Counted from the first letter of the stretch, positions 50,013 to 61,638 are shown. The stretch is DNA of 64,000 nt from Artemia franciscana (GCF_032884065.1 NC_088866.1:48147490-48211489), one strand, 5' to 3'. Program-made: numbers and translations. The notes: generated from the letters alone by a model not told the origin.

Positions 50013-53000
50013 CTAAAAATAAGGGAATCATAAACAAACAGACAAAGATGAATGCATAGACAGAAAAAGAGAGAATAATAAATAGGCAAAGTGAGAAGGA
50101 ATAAATAGAGGAGAAAGAAAGCATATTAAAAAGAAAAATAATTTCTGGTACTATAGCTAACACTATCTCGATTGCTTTATCGGTATAATCTAATGCGTAA
50201 AAAACAAACGAATCATAAATAGATAAAGAAGGACGAAAGAATAAATAGAGACAAAGATGGGGCAATACAAAGTGGAAATAAGAAGAAATAAATACATGAG
50301 AATGATATCAGAAGATTCGGAAGTTGTACAATTTAAGATTTCAGGTTTTGTGCTTTTCTTTCATTTTTAGGAAAAGAACGACGTAAATATGGCGATTTAT
50401 TTTAGTGAAGGCGTGCTGGTTGACCCGAGTATTTGTCAGATTAATGTCCCCTTTCCCTAAATTTCTTATGATCACATGGCAGACAATTATAAATTGCAAA
50501 AGTAATTCACCTTTAACCTGACTTGACTGTGTGATTAAAATTAGGCATTTTGACTGCAAAGAATAAGTCAACTTTCCTCAGTTGCTCAGAACAAATTATT
50601 AACAGACTAAAATTAGACCCTGCGTTCTCTTCCACCAATCACTATTTTGGTAGATTATGCAAACAGGTCGTGGAAATTCCCGATTGGTCGCTAGCACCAT
50701 GTTATGGCAATTGGAGTGCGTTATTTTTCGCATTACTGCATATTTTTAACCCTGTTTCCTGGCCAGGGTCGTAGATACCGTAAGATTACAATTTGGTTTA
50801 ATTTCGGATTACTGAACCCCAAGTTTTATTATCCTTTGGCAGGGATGATACCAAGGAGCTACCATATCAGGGATCAAAGGGGGGAGGTCACCTCCAGGCA
50901 TAATTTCCGCTCAGTTATAACCATGTACGTACACCTCTACTCTAGCCTGACTACAGAGCGAAGTAGTCGAAGATAGTTTTTAAGACATGCCAAGAGGCGG
51001 TAGTAACTATCGGGAACAATCTCAATCCCAAGATTTTCCCGATAGTTTCAGGCTTTAGATACTAGCCTACAATTATAGCCTATAGCTATTCTCGTTTGGA
51101 TAGTGTGTAAGTCCATTGGTAAGTTTGTATATTTATCCAACAATGAAGCAAGCAGTGGTTTTAGCAGTCAAAAACTGCATTTCAAGAGCTTTGTTTCACC
51201 TATTTAGTGAAACAGTACCCTGTTTCACCACTACCAGGAGCTTACCCTCCTAATGATAGTGCTGCACCTACTACGCCGAAAGAAAAAAAAAATGATAGAA
51301 TAAAAAATATAAACAAACAACGAATAACAAATAGAGCAAGCAAAAAGAAATCAACATGGAGAATAATATTAATTTACAAGGAGATAGAATATTAGCTAGT
51401 ACTAAAGCTACGGCTGTCAATTTTACTTTGTCCTTGCGTTTGGAAACACAAAATAAAGGAATAATGAATAGAAATAAAAATAGAAGAGAAAAAGAAGGAT
51501 AGCTTCCGATACTAGAGCTATCACTTTCACGAATACCGCGTTATTAGATTCTACAGCCGAAAAATCGATGAGTCATACACAAAAAAAAAACGATAAACAA
51601 AAATAGAAAAAAAGATGGAAGAATAATCTGCGAGAGAAAAAAGAATTAAAAACGGCAATCTGATAAATGGAATAGATATAGAATAGCTTCTCGTACTAGA
51701 ACTACGACTGTCATGGTTGCTAAGTCTATGGTTGCTAAGCTTTGTCCATGGTTGCTAACTCTAAAGCCCAAAAATAAAATAGTCATAAACAAACAGAAAA
51801 TGATGGAGGAATATATATAGATAAAGATAGAAAAATGAACAGCGAAATACAAAGGAGTAAAAACAAGAGAATTACAACAGATCAAAAACATAAGAAGAAA
51901 CATTTCTGGGTACTAGGACTATACCTATCATGGTAAGATTCTAAAGCCTAAAAATCAAGGCATCCTAAACAAGCAGACAACAATAAAGGAAGGGATAGAA
52001 TCAAGGATAGAAAATAAATAGTGTGAGGAGAAGGGACAAAAACGAGACAACTACACAAAACTAAACATATATACAAGAGTAGTTTCTGGTACTAAAGCTA
52101 CAACTGTCAAAGTCACTTTGTCATAAGGTTCTAAAAACTAGCAATCAACAGATCTAATAAAAGCAGAGAAAAATAGAAGAAGGAAGAGAAATAATGATAG
52201 AAGAATAAATAGCGAGACAAGAAACGAAGAAAAACGGGAAAATGATGGTAGACAAGTTTGAATCCAGGATATTGTTTGGGAAGTTTTTATAAAAAAAATC
52301 ATTAAAACACATAAAAAATTTGTTTAAATGCATTTTTACAAGTCGGATAAAATGTTTTTGGACGGGGGGGGGGGGGTAGGTTAATCCCAGTAAACCTCAT
52401 ACGGCCTTGATGGTAGATTAAATAAGTGTAAAATAACTTCAGCTACTAGAGCTACAACTGTCATGGTCGCTTTTTTTATTAGATTATTAAGCCTAGAAAT
52501 AAAGGAATTGTAAGCAAATAGAGAATGATAGAGAAATAACAGGAAATAAGGATAGAACAACAAATTTTGAGAGCAAAGGGAGTCAACACATGTGAGAATG
52601 AGAGCAAATACGAAGATATAGAAGATTAATTTCTGGTACTAGAGCAATAACAACCGTGGTTGGCTGATGCTAAAAAAAAATATTTGGCATAAATACTGAG
52701 AGTAAAAAGGGATAAAATCATCTTCATCTAGAGATTTTTGGCCATAAGTTCCTAACTGTCCTGTTTTTAGTCGATTTCTGGGCTCCCTAACACTCTTCCC
52801 ATCTCCAAAAATATATAGTTGCCTTGGCATTTTAGTCCCCCGAAAATGTAAACAATGGACAATTTGCAAAACGACTGCTATGGTGGGATGGACCATTTTA
52901 TCCTTGTATACGTATCCACATCTGGAAATTATGATCCAATGTCATGGAGAGTTCCAACAGGTACCAAGGGGCAAAAATGGTCCGAGAGAGACGAGGGGGC

Positions 53001-53858
53001 GCTGGTTGCTCTAAAAACACTGTTAAACCATGAAAAGAACACCAGAAATTTCAATTTTGAATGAGATGAGCCCCCTCCCAAGTTTCTATGACTTCTTTAG
53101 TAGAAAGTAGCCCCGACAAATGCATGGGAGGCGCTTCACTCTTCTAACGAACCGTCGAAAAGCAACCAGGTTTTTCTCGTTTTAAAAAAAAACTATCACT
53201 ATATTTTATTGAAAGAAGAATAAAAAAAGAAGTACAATAATTGAACGTCTCGTCGCTTAAGGTTTTTCCAAGAGATTCCGTTTGAACAAACCGTCTGAAT
53301 TTATTACAGTCAAACTACCTTCTGCTTTGAATACTTGCTTCTTCTATTGAAGGTAAAATCATCCAATTTGTCATCTTGACAGGAATGAATCATAAAGGGA
53401 TGTTACAATATTCAAATATAAAACTTTGAAAAATGTTTTTTTGAATGTTTTATGAAAATAATTCCAATAAAATAGAGTTATTTTAACAATAAAGTTTTGA
53501 AAATGTGGCTTACTAGAGATGGAGCTTGTTTATTTTACCAGCTCCTACTCTAATTTCTAAGCACTCCCTTAATAACGTTTAGGAGCAACACCAACTCCAG
53601 AACTAGCATTTTTTTTGGGCTTGGACACTTTAATATTGGGTCAATTTAAATAAACTTTCTTCACGTAAGTTTAGAAAGAACCAACCTCTAAGGGATTCAC
53701 AGTGATATTTAGTGCCATGTCATCCCATGCCATTTCAGACTCTGCATTGGCTTCATCTTTAGCCCTCTTCTGGGCGGCCCGAACACGGACAACCCCGAGT
53801 GTTATCATCAATATGAGGAAACTGGCACAAACAATTACTACAATGGTAACCGCATGAC
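49827..53858 (-). CDS. Cals: calsyntenin, 3' end (two exons; 5' part not in window)
   Basis: Calsyntenins are type I cadherin-domain membrane proteins of neurons; their cytoplasmic tail links vesicles to kinesin-1 through W-D motifs. Exon 53858-53686 encodes 'GHAVTIVVIVCASFLILMIT' (membrane helix), 'LGVVRVRAAQKRAKDEANA', 'ESEMAWDDMALNITVNPLE'. Exon 50012-49827 encodes 'ALDSNEKATMTVVAQVPEVA', 'DDSASDSNDSSDDYDFDDDD' and ends 'SKDLEWDQSL' stop. The membrane anchor, 'EMAWDD.AL.ITVNP', the acidic run and terminal 'LEWD.S' match the calsyntenin C-terminus in order. Both M-A-W-D-D and L-E-W-D are kinesin light chain-binding-type motifs. The junction is phase 0. Upstream exons were not found. Coordinates include the intron. 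Confidence 0.9.
50141..52675 (-). repeat. intronic array of ~185-bp units derived from the calsyntenin terminal-exon acceptor
   Basis: On the minus strand at least eight degenerate copies of the exon start 'GCAACCATGACGGTAGTTGC' + 'TCAAGTACCAGAAGT' lie at 50141-50204, 51391-51450, 51501-51567, 51685-51776, 51900-51955, 52083-52145, 52434-52503 and 52629-52675. Several keep the acceptor (at 52490: 'TTTATTTCTAGGCTTAATAA'). Conceptual readings include 'IKKATMTVVALVAEV' and 'LATMTVVVLVREA' beside the real 'EKATMTVVAQVPEV'. Start-to-start spacing is 183 (from the real exon), then 110, 184, 215, 183, 351 and 195 after a 1.25-kb interruption. Each unit also carries a purine-rich intron part ('ATAAACAAACAGACAAAGAT'). 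Confidence 0.8.
50300..51385. other. insertion-like interruption of the exon-derived array
   Basis: About 1.1 kb of less purine-rich sequence separates the first relic unit from the others. Open frames at 50550-50774 and 50704-50976 have no recognised motifs. The phrase 'GAACAATCTCAATCCCAAGA' near 51014 is flanked by the inverted words 'ACTATCGGGA' and 'TCCCGATAGT' (51007-51050), a short stem. Confidence 0.4.
52860..53660. other. calsyntenin intron proximal to the TM exon
   Basis: Has a family C/A-like piece at 52970-53120 ('GATGAGCCCCCTCCCAAGTT', 'TCTATGACTTCTTTAGTAGA'). Otherwise no recognised feature. Confidence 0.4.
53686..53858 (-). CDS. Cals: calsyntenin transmembrane / proximal cytoplasmic exon
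   Basis: 173 nt. Acceptor 'GATCTTGTAG' (53860-53859), donor GTTGGT (53685-53680). Begins with two bases completing a Gly codon and ends in phase 0 after 'NPLE'. The membrane helix 'AVTIVVIVCASFLILMITLGV' is followed by the basic stop-transfer 'RVRAAQKRAK' and the first tryptophan-acidic motif 'MAWDDMAL'. Strong family match. Confidence 0.92.
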
Positions 53859-53909
53859 CTACAAGATCAAATATCTTTAATTTTTAGGTAAAAGATGGGA
53901 AAGCAAGCG

Positions 53910-53931
53910 CGAGAGAGAGAGAAAGAGAGAA

Positions 53932-53993
<62 letters not shown>
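53910..53993. repeat. (GA)n microsatellite
   Basis: GA repeats with GAAA interruptions at the start, then about 26 uninterrupted GA units. It lies about 50 nt upstream of the acceptor of the calsyntenin TM exon (CT-rich on the gene strand), possibly extending its pyrimidine tract region. Confidence 0.95.
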
Positions 53994-53995
<2 letters not shown>

Positions 53996-54259
53996 AGCGA
54001 TACTAAACCACGTTAGTTAAGGATTTATTCTAATCCAGGCATTTATTTAAATGATACCGGATCCGTATCTATAACATGAAAATAAAAGCTCCAGCTTAAC
54101 TCAATTGTTTCATTGACTGCTGTGAAAACTGTATTCATTTTTCAATTTTCTTTAATGCTTCAAAACTATCTTCATAAACATGTCTTCGAAAATAAATATA
54201 ATTGTAAAATAATATCTTAAATTGTAACATATCTATCCTAAGGTTACCTTGGCTGGTGG

Positions 54260-54570
54260 TGGATAGGTCTGATAACAGCCAAGACAGTAGACTATACAAT
54301 ATAGACATCTGTAACCCTTTTCGCTCATAATCTTACTACAGTTTCAGTGTTTGTTTTGAGGTTGGTTTTTATATTGTCCTTTGGACTTTTATCTCTATTT
54401 TCCGTTATTCTGCACTGAGGACAGTTGAGCCAAGGTCTCGACCGAAACGTTTGAATACTTTTTCTGCTTTTTTTTAACAGACTGTTATTGTCCTCGTTTC
54501 TCTCATTTTTGCGATTTTTTCATTTTTTCATGATTAGCCAGTGTGGTTTGTCAATAGCTATATGATTTAT
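54260..54570 (+). repeat. Penelope-like terminal region (relic)
   Basis: 'CTGAGGACAGTTGAGCCAAG' followed by 'GTCTCGACCGAAACGTTTGA' resembles the 'ctgaggacag…cgaaacgtt' motif near the ends of many Penelope-like elements. Then 'TATTGTCCTCGTTTCTC' and 'TCATGATTAGCCAGTGTGGT' (54530), which is shared with 26409 downstream of the PLE coding relic. Confidence 0.5.
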
Positions 54571-55490
54571 CTCAAATAATTTTTTATTCTTTTATTATCA
54601 TTATCATTTACTTACATTATTAATCTTTTTAGTTTTTATTTGATTAAATTTTTTATTAAAACGAAAATTCTTTCATTATTGAAATATGAAGTTCCTTTTT
54701 TAACCCTTTTTACGTGGTTACCACTATTTACGTCTTTTATTATTATTACTGATTTCTTTTATTATTCATCTTTTCGATTTTTTCGTTTTATTAAATTTAA
54801 CTATATTTCATTTTCACTGTCCTTGGTACTTCAAATTTAAGAGCATAATTCAAAAGCAGAGGATTATTCAGTTATAATAATAATAAAGTGGTAAAGATAA
54901 TAAAAGGCAATGACTTTACGAGTGGAAACACAAAACAATAGAAGAAGAGAGAATATGGATCTTTTCTTATTCTAGGTAATAGAATAGCTTCGATCTAATA
55001 ACTAAACAGGGTTCAAGAGATGTGTGAACATATTCCAATTAATTTATTATCATTTACTCTCATTTTATCATATTTTTACTTCCTTCTTTTTAAGCGTCGG
55101 AATATTTACTCTCCTTAACATATTCCCTTCATTGTTATTTTTATTCATTTTTTTTCCCAAGGTGTTACGTCCTGTTTAACACAAAAGCATGCGGCCATAA
55201 AATTACTGAAGCCATTTTATGATTTTAAGAGCACAAGGGCCTATAGTGCTACCTCCTTTTAAATCTAAGCACAGAAGGGACTGGCTTTCTTGTAAAGCAT
55301 CGTTTAGAATGAAACTAATAGCAATCAATTAATGATACTATCGATGATACTAGGATTCTGGAGTGCACCCAGAATGAAAATGGCAAATAGAAAATGGAAC
55401 AATATTTTTCTTTTTAGACAGCAAGTAATCTCAGAGAGATCCTATTTACACGAAAAATGCGATCCTTGACATTTACTGCTCAATATCTTC
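54570..55490. other. AT-rich stretch, no gene seen
   Basis: T/A-rich with ATTATT words. The open frame at 54640-54840 is low-complexity and not credible. Confidence 0.4.
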
Positions 55491-55860
55491 ACAGCCATTT
55501 CAAAGCAAAAAGTGATAGTAGAAGAAAAACATAAAAAATACGAATGTGAAAAGCAAGTTAAAAAGAGTTAAAACGCAAAAGCACAGTGCAATAATTGAGG
55601 AGCTAAGAGGTTAAACGTAAAAGGCAAGTAGAAAAATTAAAAAGCATAGAGACATAAGCATAAAAAGGCCAAATATAAAAGGCAAGTAGAAAAGTCAAAT
55701 TAGTTAAAGCAAAAGTACATAGATAGAGGAGCAAAATGGTTAAAAATAAAAGCATAGATCAATAGTAGAAGAGCATAGAGGTAAAAGAATATAAGGCCTG
55801 AGTGTAAAAGGTACGTGCATAAGTTAAAATATGATTAAAGGCAAAAGCAAGAGTTGGTGG
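55490..55860 (+). repeat. purine-rich minisatellite, arm 1
   Basis: Degenerate units with 'AAAAGGCAAGTAGAAAA', 'AAAGCATAGA', 'GAGGAGC.AA.AGGTTAAA'. The reverse complement family occupies 57190-58015. Confidence 0.65.
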
Positions 55861-55861
55861 C

Positions 55862-56300
55862 AACGAACTGTAAGTAAGGAGCGACCCGCCTTAATAGTAA
55901 TCAAAACTCTAAAAAATTGAATTTTGATACCAATAGATACATCAAAAGGATCTGATTTTTATGCTGATTCTAACATATTTTAAATATGTACCCTACTGTA
56001 GAGGTTTCAAGTTCCTATCTAAAAAAAAATGAAGAATTTTATATTTTTGCCAGAAGAAAGCTCACGGATGCGTGTTTATTTTTTTTTGTTTTCTTTTTGG
56101 GTTTTTCCCAGGGGTGGTCGTATTGACCAGGGTTGAGCGTATGGTCCTAGAATGTCATTCTTAAAATCTGGAATAAAATTCGAACTTTAGCATAAAAAGC
56201 GAGGTATTGACGAGGGACGAACCCCCTCATATACATAATAATTTCTGTTCGTTTTAAGTTTTAATACTGCTCCTAACTTTCAGTTGAAAAAACTTTAATT
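55862..56300 (+). repeat. repeat family A, copy 4 (internally deleted)
   Basis: Starts 'AACTGTAAGTAAGGAGCGAC', passes 'GCCAGAAGAAAGCTCACGGA', then jumps to the 3' module 'AGCATAAAAAGCGAGGTATT', 'ACCCCCTCATATACATAATA', 'ATTTCTGTTCGTTTTAAG', 'ACTGCTCCTAACTTTCAG'. Confidence 0.7.
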
Positions 56301-57180
56301 TGTTTTTGTTTTTTATAATTTTTTTTGTTTCTCTATTTTTTGTTTCTTATAACAAATCAAAAGAGTGTTGGCTATTTTCTACGAGGGGAGGTTTGTCCAT
56401 GGGGAGTATATTACGGGGGTTAGGGGGTAAACACCAGCCACCATCAAATATCATAGAAAGAATATTTTATTTTTCAGGTCAACTTGAGCAGGTATGGACT
56501 AAATTCAAGAATATTATTTGTGTCAGGATTGAAATTTGATGAAAAAAAATTCGCTGACGTACAAATAGCAAGCCAAATTGTGGATTCTCATAGAAAAGAC
56601 CGTATAAGTATAAAAAAAATGCACGAATTGGTTTCTGTCAACAGAAAACGATCAGGAATTAATTTATGAAAACTTTTTCCATGAAACAAGTTTGTCAAAG
56701 AAAAGTAAAGAACTCTATTAAACCAGAAATGAGCAGAAATAAATTAAAATAACCTTCAACATAAGAATATAATTTGCGCTTTATTGAAAAAACAAACAAT
56801 GGATTGTGGAATGTCTATTTAATGTAATATACATATATTTATTCCTTAAAGTTTCAAGAGTTTTTTTTTTACAGTCAAAAAGTGAAAACATTTAAAATAT
56901 ATTTTTTTCAGTAAAGTGCAAATTGTGTTCTTGTCTTTTTGCTCGTTTTGAGTTTGATTCGGTTATTTATAATAATTTATGTTAGTTTCGCGTTTCATTT
57001 ATGATGGTGTTCTGTGGAATTGTTCTGTGGGATGGTGTTCATTTATGATGGTGTTTATGTGGTGTTCTGCACTTGGAAGATTATTTGACTTTACTTTCCT
57101 TTGAAAAGCCCTTTTTTGGGGAAAAAGTTTTTTTAATTAATTAATAATAAAAATTTTCCGACTTCTACTCATAGTATACT
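56300..57180. other. stretch between minisatellite arms
   Basis: Contains a 45-bp local duplication around 'GATGGTGTTCTGTGGAATTG' / 'GATGGTGTTCATTTATGATG' (57003-57060) and the minor dispersed repeat at 56660-56760. No gene recognised. Confidence 0.4.
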
Positions 57181-57189
57181 GCTATAGGT

Positions 57190-58015
57190 TCTTTTCCATT
57201 AACCTTATCACACCTTTAACTTCTGTGCTCTTCTACTGTTAGTCTATGTTTTATAGCTTTAAATGTTATTAACCTACATTTAACGTTTCTACTTACCTTT
57301 TACATTTGACCTTGTTGTACTTTTACCTCATCGGTATTCAGTTATAATTATAGTAATTTAATTAGAATAGTTTTACAAATCTTTTAGATCCTATTGCGAT
57401 ATTAAATAGGAGTTTTTTTCTTCTAATTTTTAATGAAAATTATTTTAGTCTCTACTCTTTGTATATGGATGTATGCTTTTTTTCTTTTACCTCTTTACAC
57501 TTTTTCATCTGTGCTCTACTAACGTTAGTTTATGGTTTTATCTCTAACCTCTTTACTCCTGCATTATTGCATTTTGCTTTTGCTTTTAACTTCTTATTAA
57601 CTTTTCTACTTGCCTTTCACATTTAACTTTTTTTTTGCATTTTCCTCAGTGCTGGTGTATTATTACTTCCTTTGACCTCTTTGCTCCTCAGTTGCTCCTA
57701 TATATGCTTTTGCCGTTGATTGGTATTAACTGACTTTTTACAATCGACCTTTTTTCCATTTTCCTCTTTGCTCTTCTATAATTGCTCTATAATTTTACTT
57801 TCAACCGCTTTGCTCCTCTATTGCTCCTATCTGTTTGTTTTAGTCTTGCAACCTATATTTAACTTTTCTACTTGCCTTTTACATTTGGCCTTCTTATGCT
57901 TATATCTCTATGTTCTTCTGCTATTACTCTATACTTTTGCGTTTTAATCTCTATACACCTGAATAATTACATTGTGCTTTTGCCTTTAATCTCATTAGCT
58001 TTTTTACTTGCCTAT
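57190..58015 (-). repeat. pyrimidine-rich minisatellite, arm 2 (inverted to arm 1)
   Basis: Units of very roughly 90-130 bp with 'CTTTTCTACTTGCCTTTTAC', 'ATTT..CCT', 'TTTACCTC', 'TTTGCTCCTCTATTGCTCC' and 'TGCTTTTGC.TTTAA' are the complement of arm 1 words. Leucine-rich frames translated here are artefacts. Confidence 0.65.
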
Positions 58016-58445
58016 AACCGCCGTTTACCCCCTCCCGTAATATCCCCCAACCCCGCGGAAAATATCCCCCTCGAGGAAAACAGCCCACACTCTTTTGATA
58101 TCAAATAAAAAACAAAAATTAAATAAAAGTTTTTCTACTGAAAGTAAGGAGCAACAGTAAAACTTAAAACAAACAGAACTTATTATGTATACGAGGAAGT
58201 TCTCCCCTCGTTAATACCTCGCTCTTTATGCTTAAGTTTGAATATAATTCCAGTTTTTTTTAAGAATGACCTTTGAATCTTAAAGGCCGTTTAATTAGAA
58301 TAAAAAACTCTTTTGAAAGTACTAAAAATACTTTAGCGTAAAGAGCAAGGTATTGACGAGGCAAACCCCCAAATATACATAATAGTCTCTGTTTGTTTTA
58401 AGTTTTAATATTGCTCCTTACTTTCAGTTGAAAATTTTTTTTCAT
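58015..58445 (-). repeat. repeat family A, copy 5 (3' half plus inverted modules)
   Basis: 'ACCCCCTCCCGTAATATCCC' matches the complement of the G-rich part of family A. It is followed by 'GAAAGTAAGGAGCAACAGTA', 'CCCTCGTTAATACCTCGCTC', and the inverted partner 'AGCGTAAAGAGCAAGGTATT', 'ATTGCTCCTTACTTTCAG'. The last 320 bp is thus itself a palindrome. Confidence 0.7.
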
Positions 58446-58689
58446 CTAATTTCAGGTTACAGGAGCTTGAAGCCTCTAAAGTAGGGTATAATCTAAAGTA
58501 AAGTACTCTAAAGTAAGGGTATAATCAAAGTAGGGTATAATAGGGTAAAATCAGCATAAAAATCCAATTCTACTATGCTGAGCAAAATAACTGTCAAAAA
58601 AATTTGACTGGCTGTGTTTGGAAAACAAATGGGCTTGGAAGGAGGGCTGCTTGCCCTAAAACCGGTTTAAACTCTTAAAAATGGCGCTA

Positions 58690-59570
58690 CGCTTTTTGAT
58701 TTAGTTCAGCATCTGCCTAAATTTTTCTTAACAGCATCACGTTATTACCCAAAGCTTGCGTAGTAGCAATGGTTGTATAAGGATTTATAACAGTATGCGC
58801 ATAGCACCTTTGATTTCTTCATCATCCCCGTCAACACACGCTAAAGGTTTTAACTTAATACCATCAACCGTTCTTGAAGCATTTCTGATACATTCTCTTA
58901 ACAACCTTTGCGGGTATAGTATGTTTCGACTTAGTTCCATACAGTTTCAATATTTTTCAATTTTTCTAATTAATATCCTTAGTTTTGATATCAGCAATAG
59001 TGGTAGTAGTAATCTATTGTAGCAGTAGCAATAGTATGGGTAGAAACAATCGCAATAAGATTTAAATGTTTATTTTTGAAGCCATGTTAGTTTCAACCTC
59101 ACATTCCGAACTGTTCCTAAGACATTGCTGTTACGCCCTTTTGACAACCTGCATACATATAGTATGTTGTGATTACGTTCATTTCCTTCCCTAAAAAAAA
59201 AATCCTCACGTTCATATCCGTAGGCATAGTTGTAATAGCAGTAATAGTAATAGTATTTGTATTACTATTAGTAGCATCAACAGTAATAGCGATTGTACTA
59301 GCAGCAGCAGCAGCAGTAGTAATACATTTAGTAGTGATAAAAATATTATGGTAGCATGCACATATGGCCTTTTGGTCAGATGATTTCCCCCTGTTAGCAT
59401 TCTCTCAAAGTTCCAACTAAATAAACAAATCAATTTCTGAGATACCTCTATGGACAGTTTGCATGCACATGACATCTTTTGATTTATATCAAATTTGCCC
59501 TTAATAATCTAAATGGAGTAGTGTGGTGGTAGTAGCAGTAGTATCGGTAGTAGTAGTAGTGGTAGTTGTA
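58690..59570 (-). repeat. family D, inverted copy
   Basis: Reverse complement of the 24.4-25.4 kb family: 'AAGACATTGCTGTTACGCCC', 'TTTTGACAACCTGCATACAT', 'ATATGGCCTTTTGGTCAGAT', 'TTAGCATTCTCTCAAAGTTC'. It includes TAG/CAG triplet tracts (59230-59330 and 59520-59565). Confidence 0.65.
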
Positions 59571-59611
59571 GCACAATTGCGCTGCCTATGAAAATAAGAG
59601 CTAAGAGCTCA

Positions 59612-61071
59612 TATGGCACTTGTGACGAGGCAAGAAGAGCTAAGAGCCAAGAGCTCATATGGTATGAGCTCTAACAAAATTCTAAGAATCAATAGATTGA
59701 TTTAAAAGGAAAATCAGAGGCTTAATGCCGGTCAGGATTTAAAATAAGAGCTCTGAGTCAGGATGTCCTTCTAAATATCAAATTTCATTAAGATCCTATC
59801 ACCTATTCGTAAGATAAAAAAAAACGACCAATTTTCACGTTTTCCAAGAATTCTGTTTCCCCCTCCAACTCTCCCCAATATCAAAGGATCTGGTCGGCAT
59901 TTAAAATTAGAGCTTTAAAGCACAAGATTCTTTTAAATATCAAATTTCATTAAGATCTGGTCACCCTTTCGTAAGTTATAAATACCTCATTTTTCCAAAC
60001 TCCCCCCCCCAACTCCACCAAAGAGCGCAGATCCAGTCCGGTTATGTCAGTCGCGTATCTTAGACAGGTTTTCATTCTTCCCATCCAGTTTCATCCTGAT
60101 CTCTCCGCTTTAAGTATTTTCCAAGATTTCCAGTCCCCCCCCCCCCAATGACGTTGGATTCGGTTGATATTTAAAATAAGAGATCTGAGTTACGAGGTCC
60201 TTCTAAATATGAAGTTTCATGAAGATCCGATCACTCCTTCGTAAGTTAAAAATACGTCATTTTTTCTAATTTTTCAGAATTAACCCCCCCCCCCCAATAG
60301 AGCGGATCCGTTCCAATTATTTAAATCACGTATCTAAGACTTCTGCTTATTTCTCCCATCAAGTTTCATCCCGATCCCTCCAATCTAAGCGTTTTCCATG
60401 ATTTTAGGTTTTCCCCAAACTCCCCCCCCCTAATGTCACCAGATCCGGTCGGGATTTAAAATAAGAGCTCAGAGACACGATATCCTCCTAAATATCAAAT
60501 TTCACTGAGATCCGATCACCCGTTCGTAAGTTAAAAATACCTCGTTTTTTCTAATTTTCAGAATTACCCCAACCCCCCCCCCCTAACTACCCCAAAGAGA
60601 GCGGATCTGTTCCGGTTATTTCAATCATGCATCTAGGACTTGTGCTAATTTTTCCGACCAAGTTTCATCCCGATTCCTCCACTCTAAGTGTTTTCCAAGA
60701 TTTTAGGTTTCCCCCTTCCAACTCCCGCCCCCAGTGTCACCAGATCCGGTCGGGATTTAAAATAACAGCTCTGAGACACGACATCCTTCCAACCATCAAA
60801 TTTCATTAAGATCTGGTCAACCGTTCGTAAGTTAAAATTACTTCATTTTTTCTATTTTTTTAACAGGCCCCCCACTCCCCCCCCAGATGGTCAAATAGGG
60901 GAATGATTTCTGTTTCTAATTGAATCTGGTACGGTCCCTGATATGCCTGCCAAATTTCATCGTCCTAGCTTACCTGGAAGTGCCTAAAGTAGCAAAACCG
61001 GGATCGACAGACAGACAGACCGACAGAATTTGCGATTGCAATATGTCACTTGGTTAATACCAAGTGCTATA
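59612..61071 (+). mobile_element. family B unit 3
   Basis: Starts TATGGCACTTG (59612-59622) and ends CAAGTGCTATA (61061-61071). The terminal hairpin CACTTGGTtaatACCAAGTG is at 61047-61066, preceded by a GACA run ('GACAGACAGACAGACCGACA'). Interior subrepeats with 'CGTAAGTTAAAAATAC' and 'AAGTTTCATCCCGATC' alternate with poly-C tracts at about 60000, 60140, 60290, 60425 and 60575. Spacing of the poly-C tracts is about 140-150 bp. Confidence 0.7.
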
Positions 61072-61079
61072 AAAACTGT

Positions 61080-61520
61080 TTAATCTCGGAATATGATTCA
61101 AAAGAAATGTCTTAATCAATCTCTACAATCTTCCTTCCTTAACTAATTCTTCTTTATTTATAATTTTGTATTCCTTTTTTATTGTAGGCCTTCTTGTTCT
61201 TTTTTGAGGCAAGACATCCTCAAACTGCAATTAGTGATAAATTTATATTATTACAAGTGTAGAAGTCAGGGCTTCCACTTACGAATCTTAAAATTCGGGA
61301 TCTTAAAAACTCGGGGAGTTTTCGGGGACAATGTCTTCAAGTTTCAGAGAAAAAAAAATGGAATTTCATTGCGAAAATTGGTTTTAACTTCGTTTTCAAG
61401 CTCAAGTAGGGATGGATCCACATAGTGAATCAATCCTCTGTCAACTTCATATGAGGACGCACTGAATTGTGCAACTTATTTTCCTATTTGAACACGGAAA
61501 TGGATACGTCCACGTGAAGA
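61080..61520. other. short unique stretch before the Helitron insertion
   Basis: No recognised gene; the open frame at 61204-61425 has no motif. Confidence 0.35.
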
Positions 61521-61522
61521 AG

Positions 61523-61602
<80 letters not shown>
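61523..61602. repeat. (TA)n microsatellite at the Helitron 3' flank
   Basis: About 38 TA units directly abutting the Helitron 3' end; the right flank (63638-63648) is also TA, so the insertion is inside a TA tract. Confidence 0.95.
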
Positions 61603-61603
<1 letters not shown>

Positions 61604-61607
61604 TAGC

Positions 61608-61638
61608 TGTTGGGGTGGCGCTTCGCGCCACCCCAACA
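61608..61638. repeat. Helitron 3' terminal hairpin (inner copy at 61649-61667)
   Basis: TGTTGGGGTGGCGC pairs perfectly with GCGCCACCCCAACA across a 3-nt loop (14-bp stem). A second hairpin GGGGGCGC / GCGCCCCC with the same loop is at 61649-61667, followed on the minus strand by ACCAA and another CTAG (61643-61640). Two 'hairpin + CTAG' ends are therefore in tandem. Confidence 0.9.

Noticed and set aside
53910-53993. GA repeat as a GAGA-factor regulatory element
   Set aside because: It is a plain microsatellite in an intron; nothing else points to a promoter.
57720-58108. Leucine-rich membrane-protein-like frames
   Set aside because: They are readings of the pyrimidine-rich minisatellite; the complement array at 55490-55860 shows the repeat origin.
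59169-59475. Val/Ile/Ala-rich and Leu-rich frames
   Set aside because: They translate TAG/CAG-type triplet tracts of family D.
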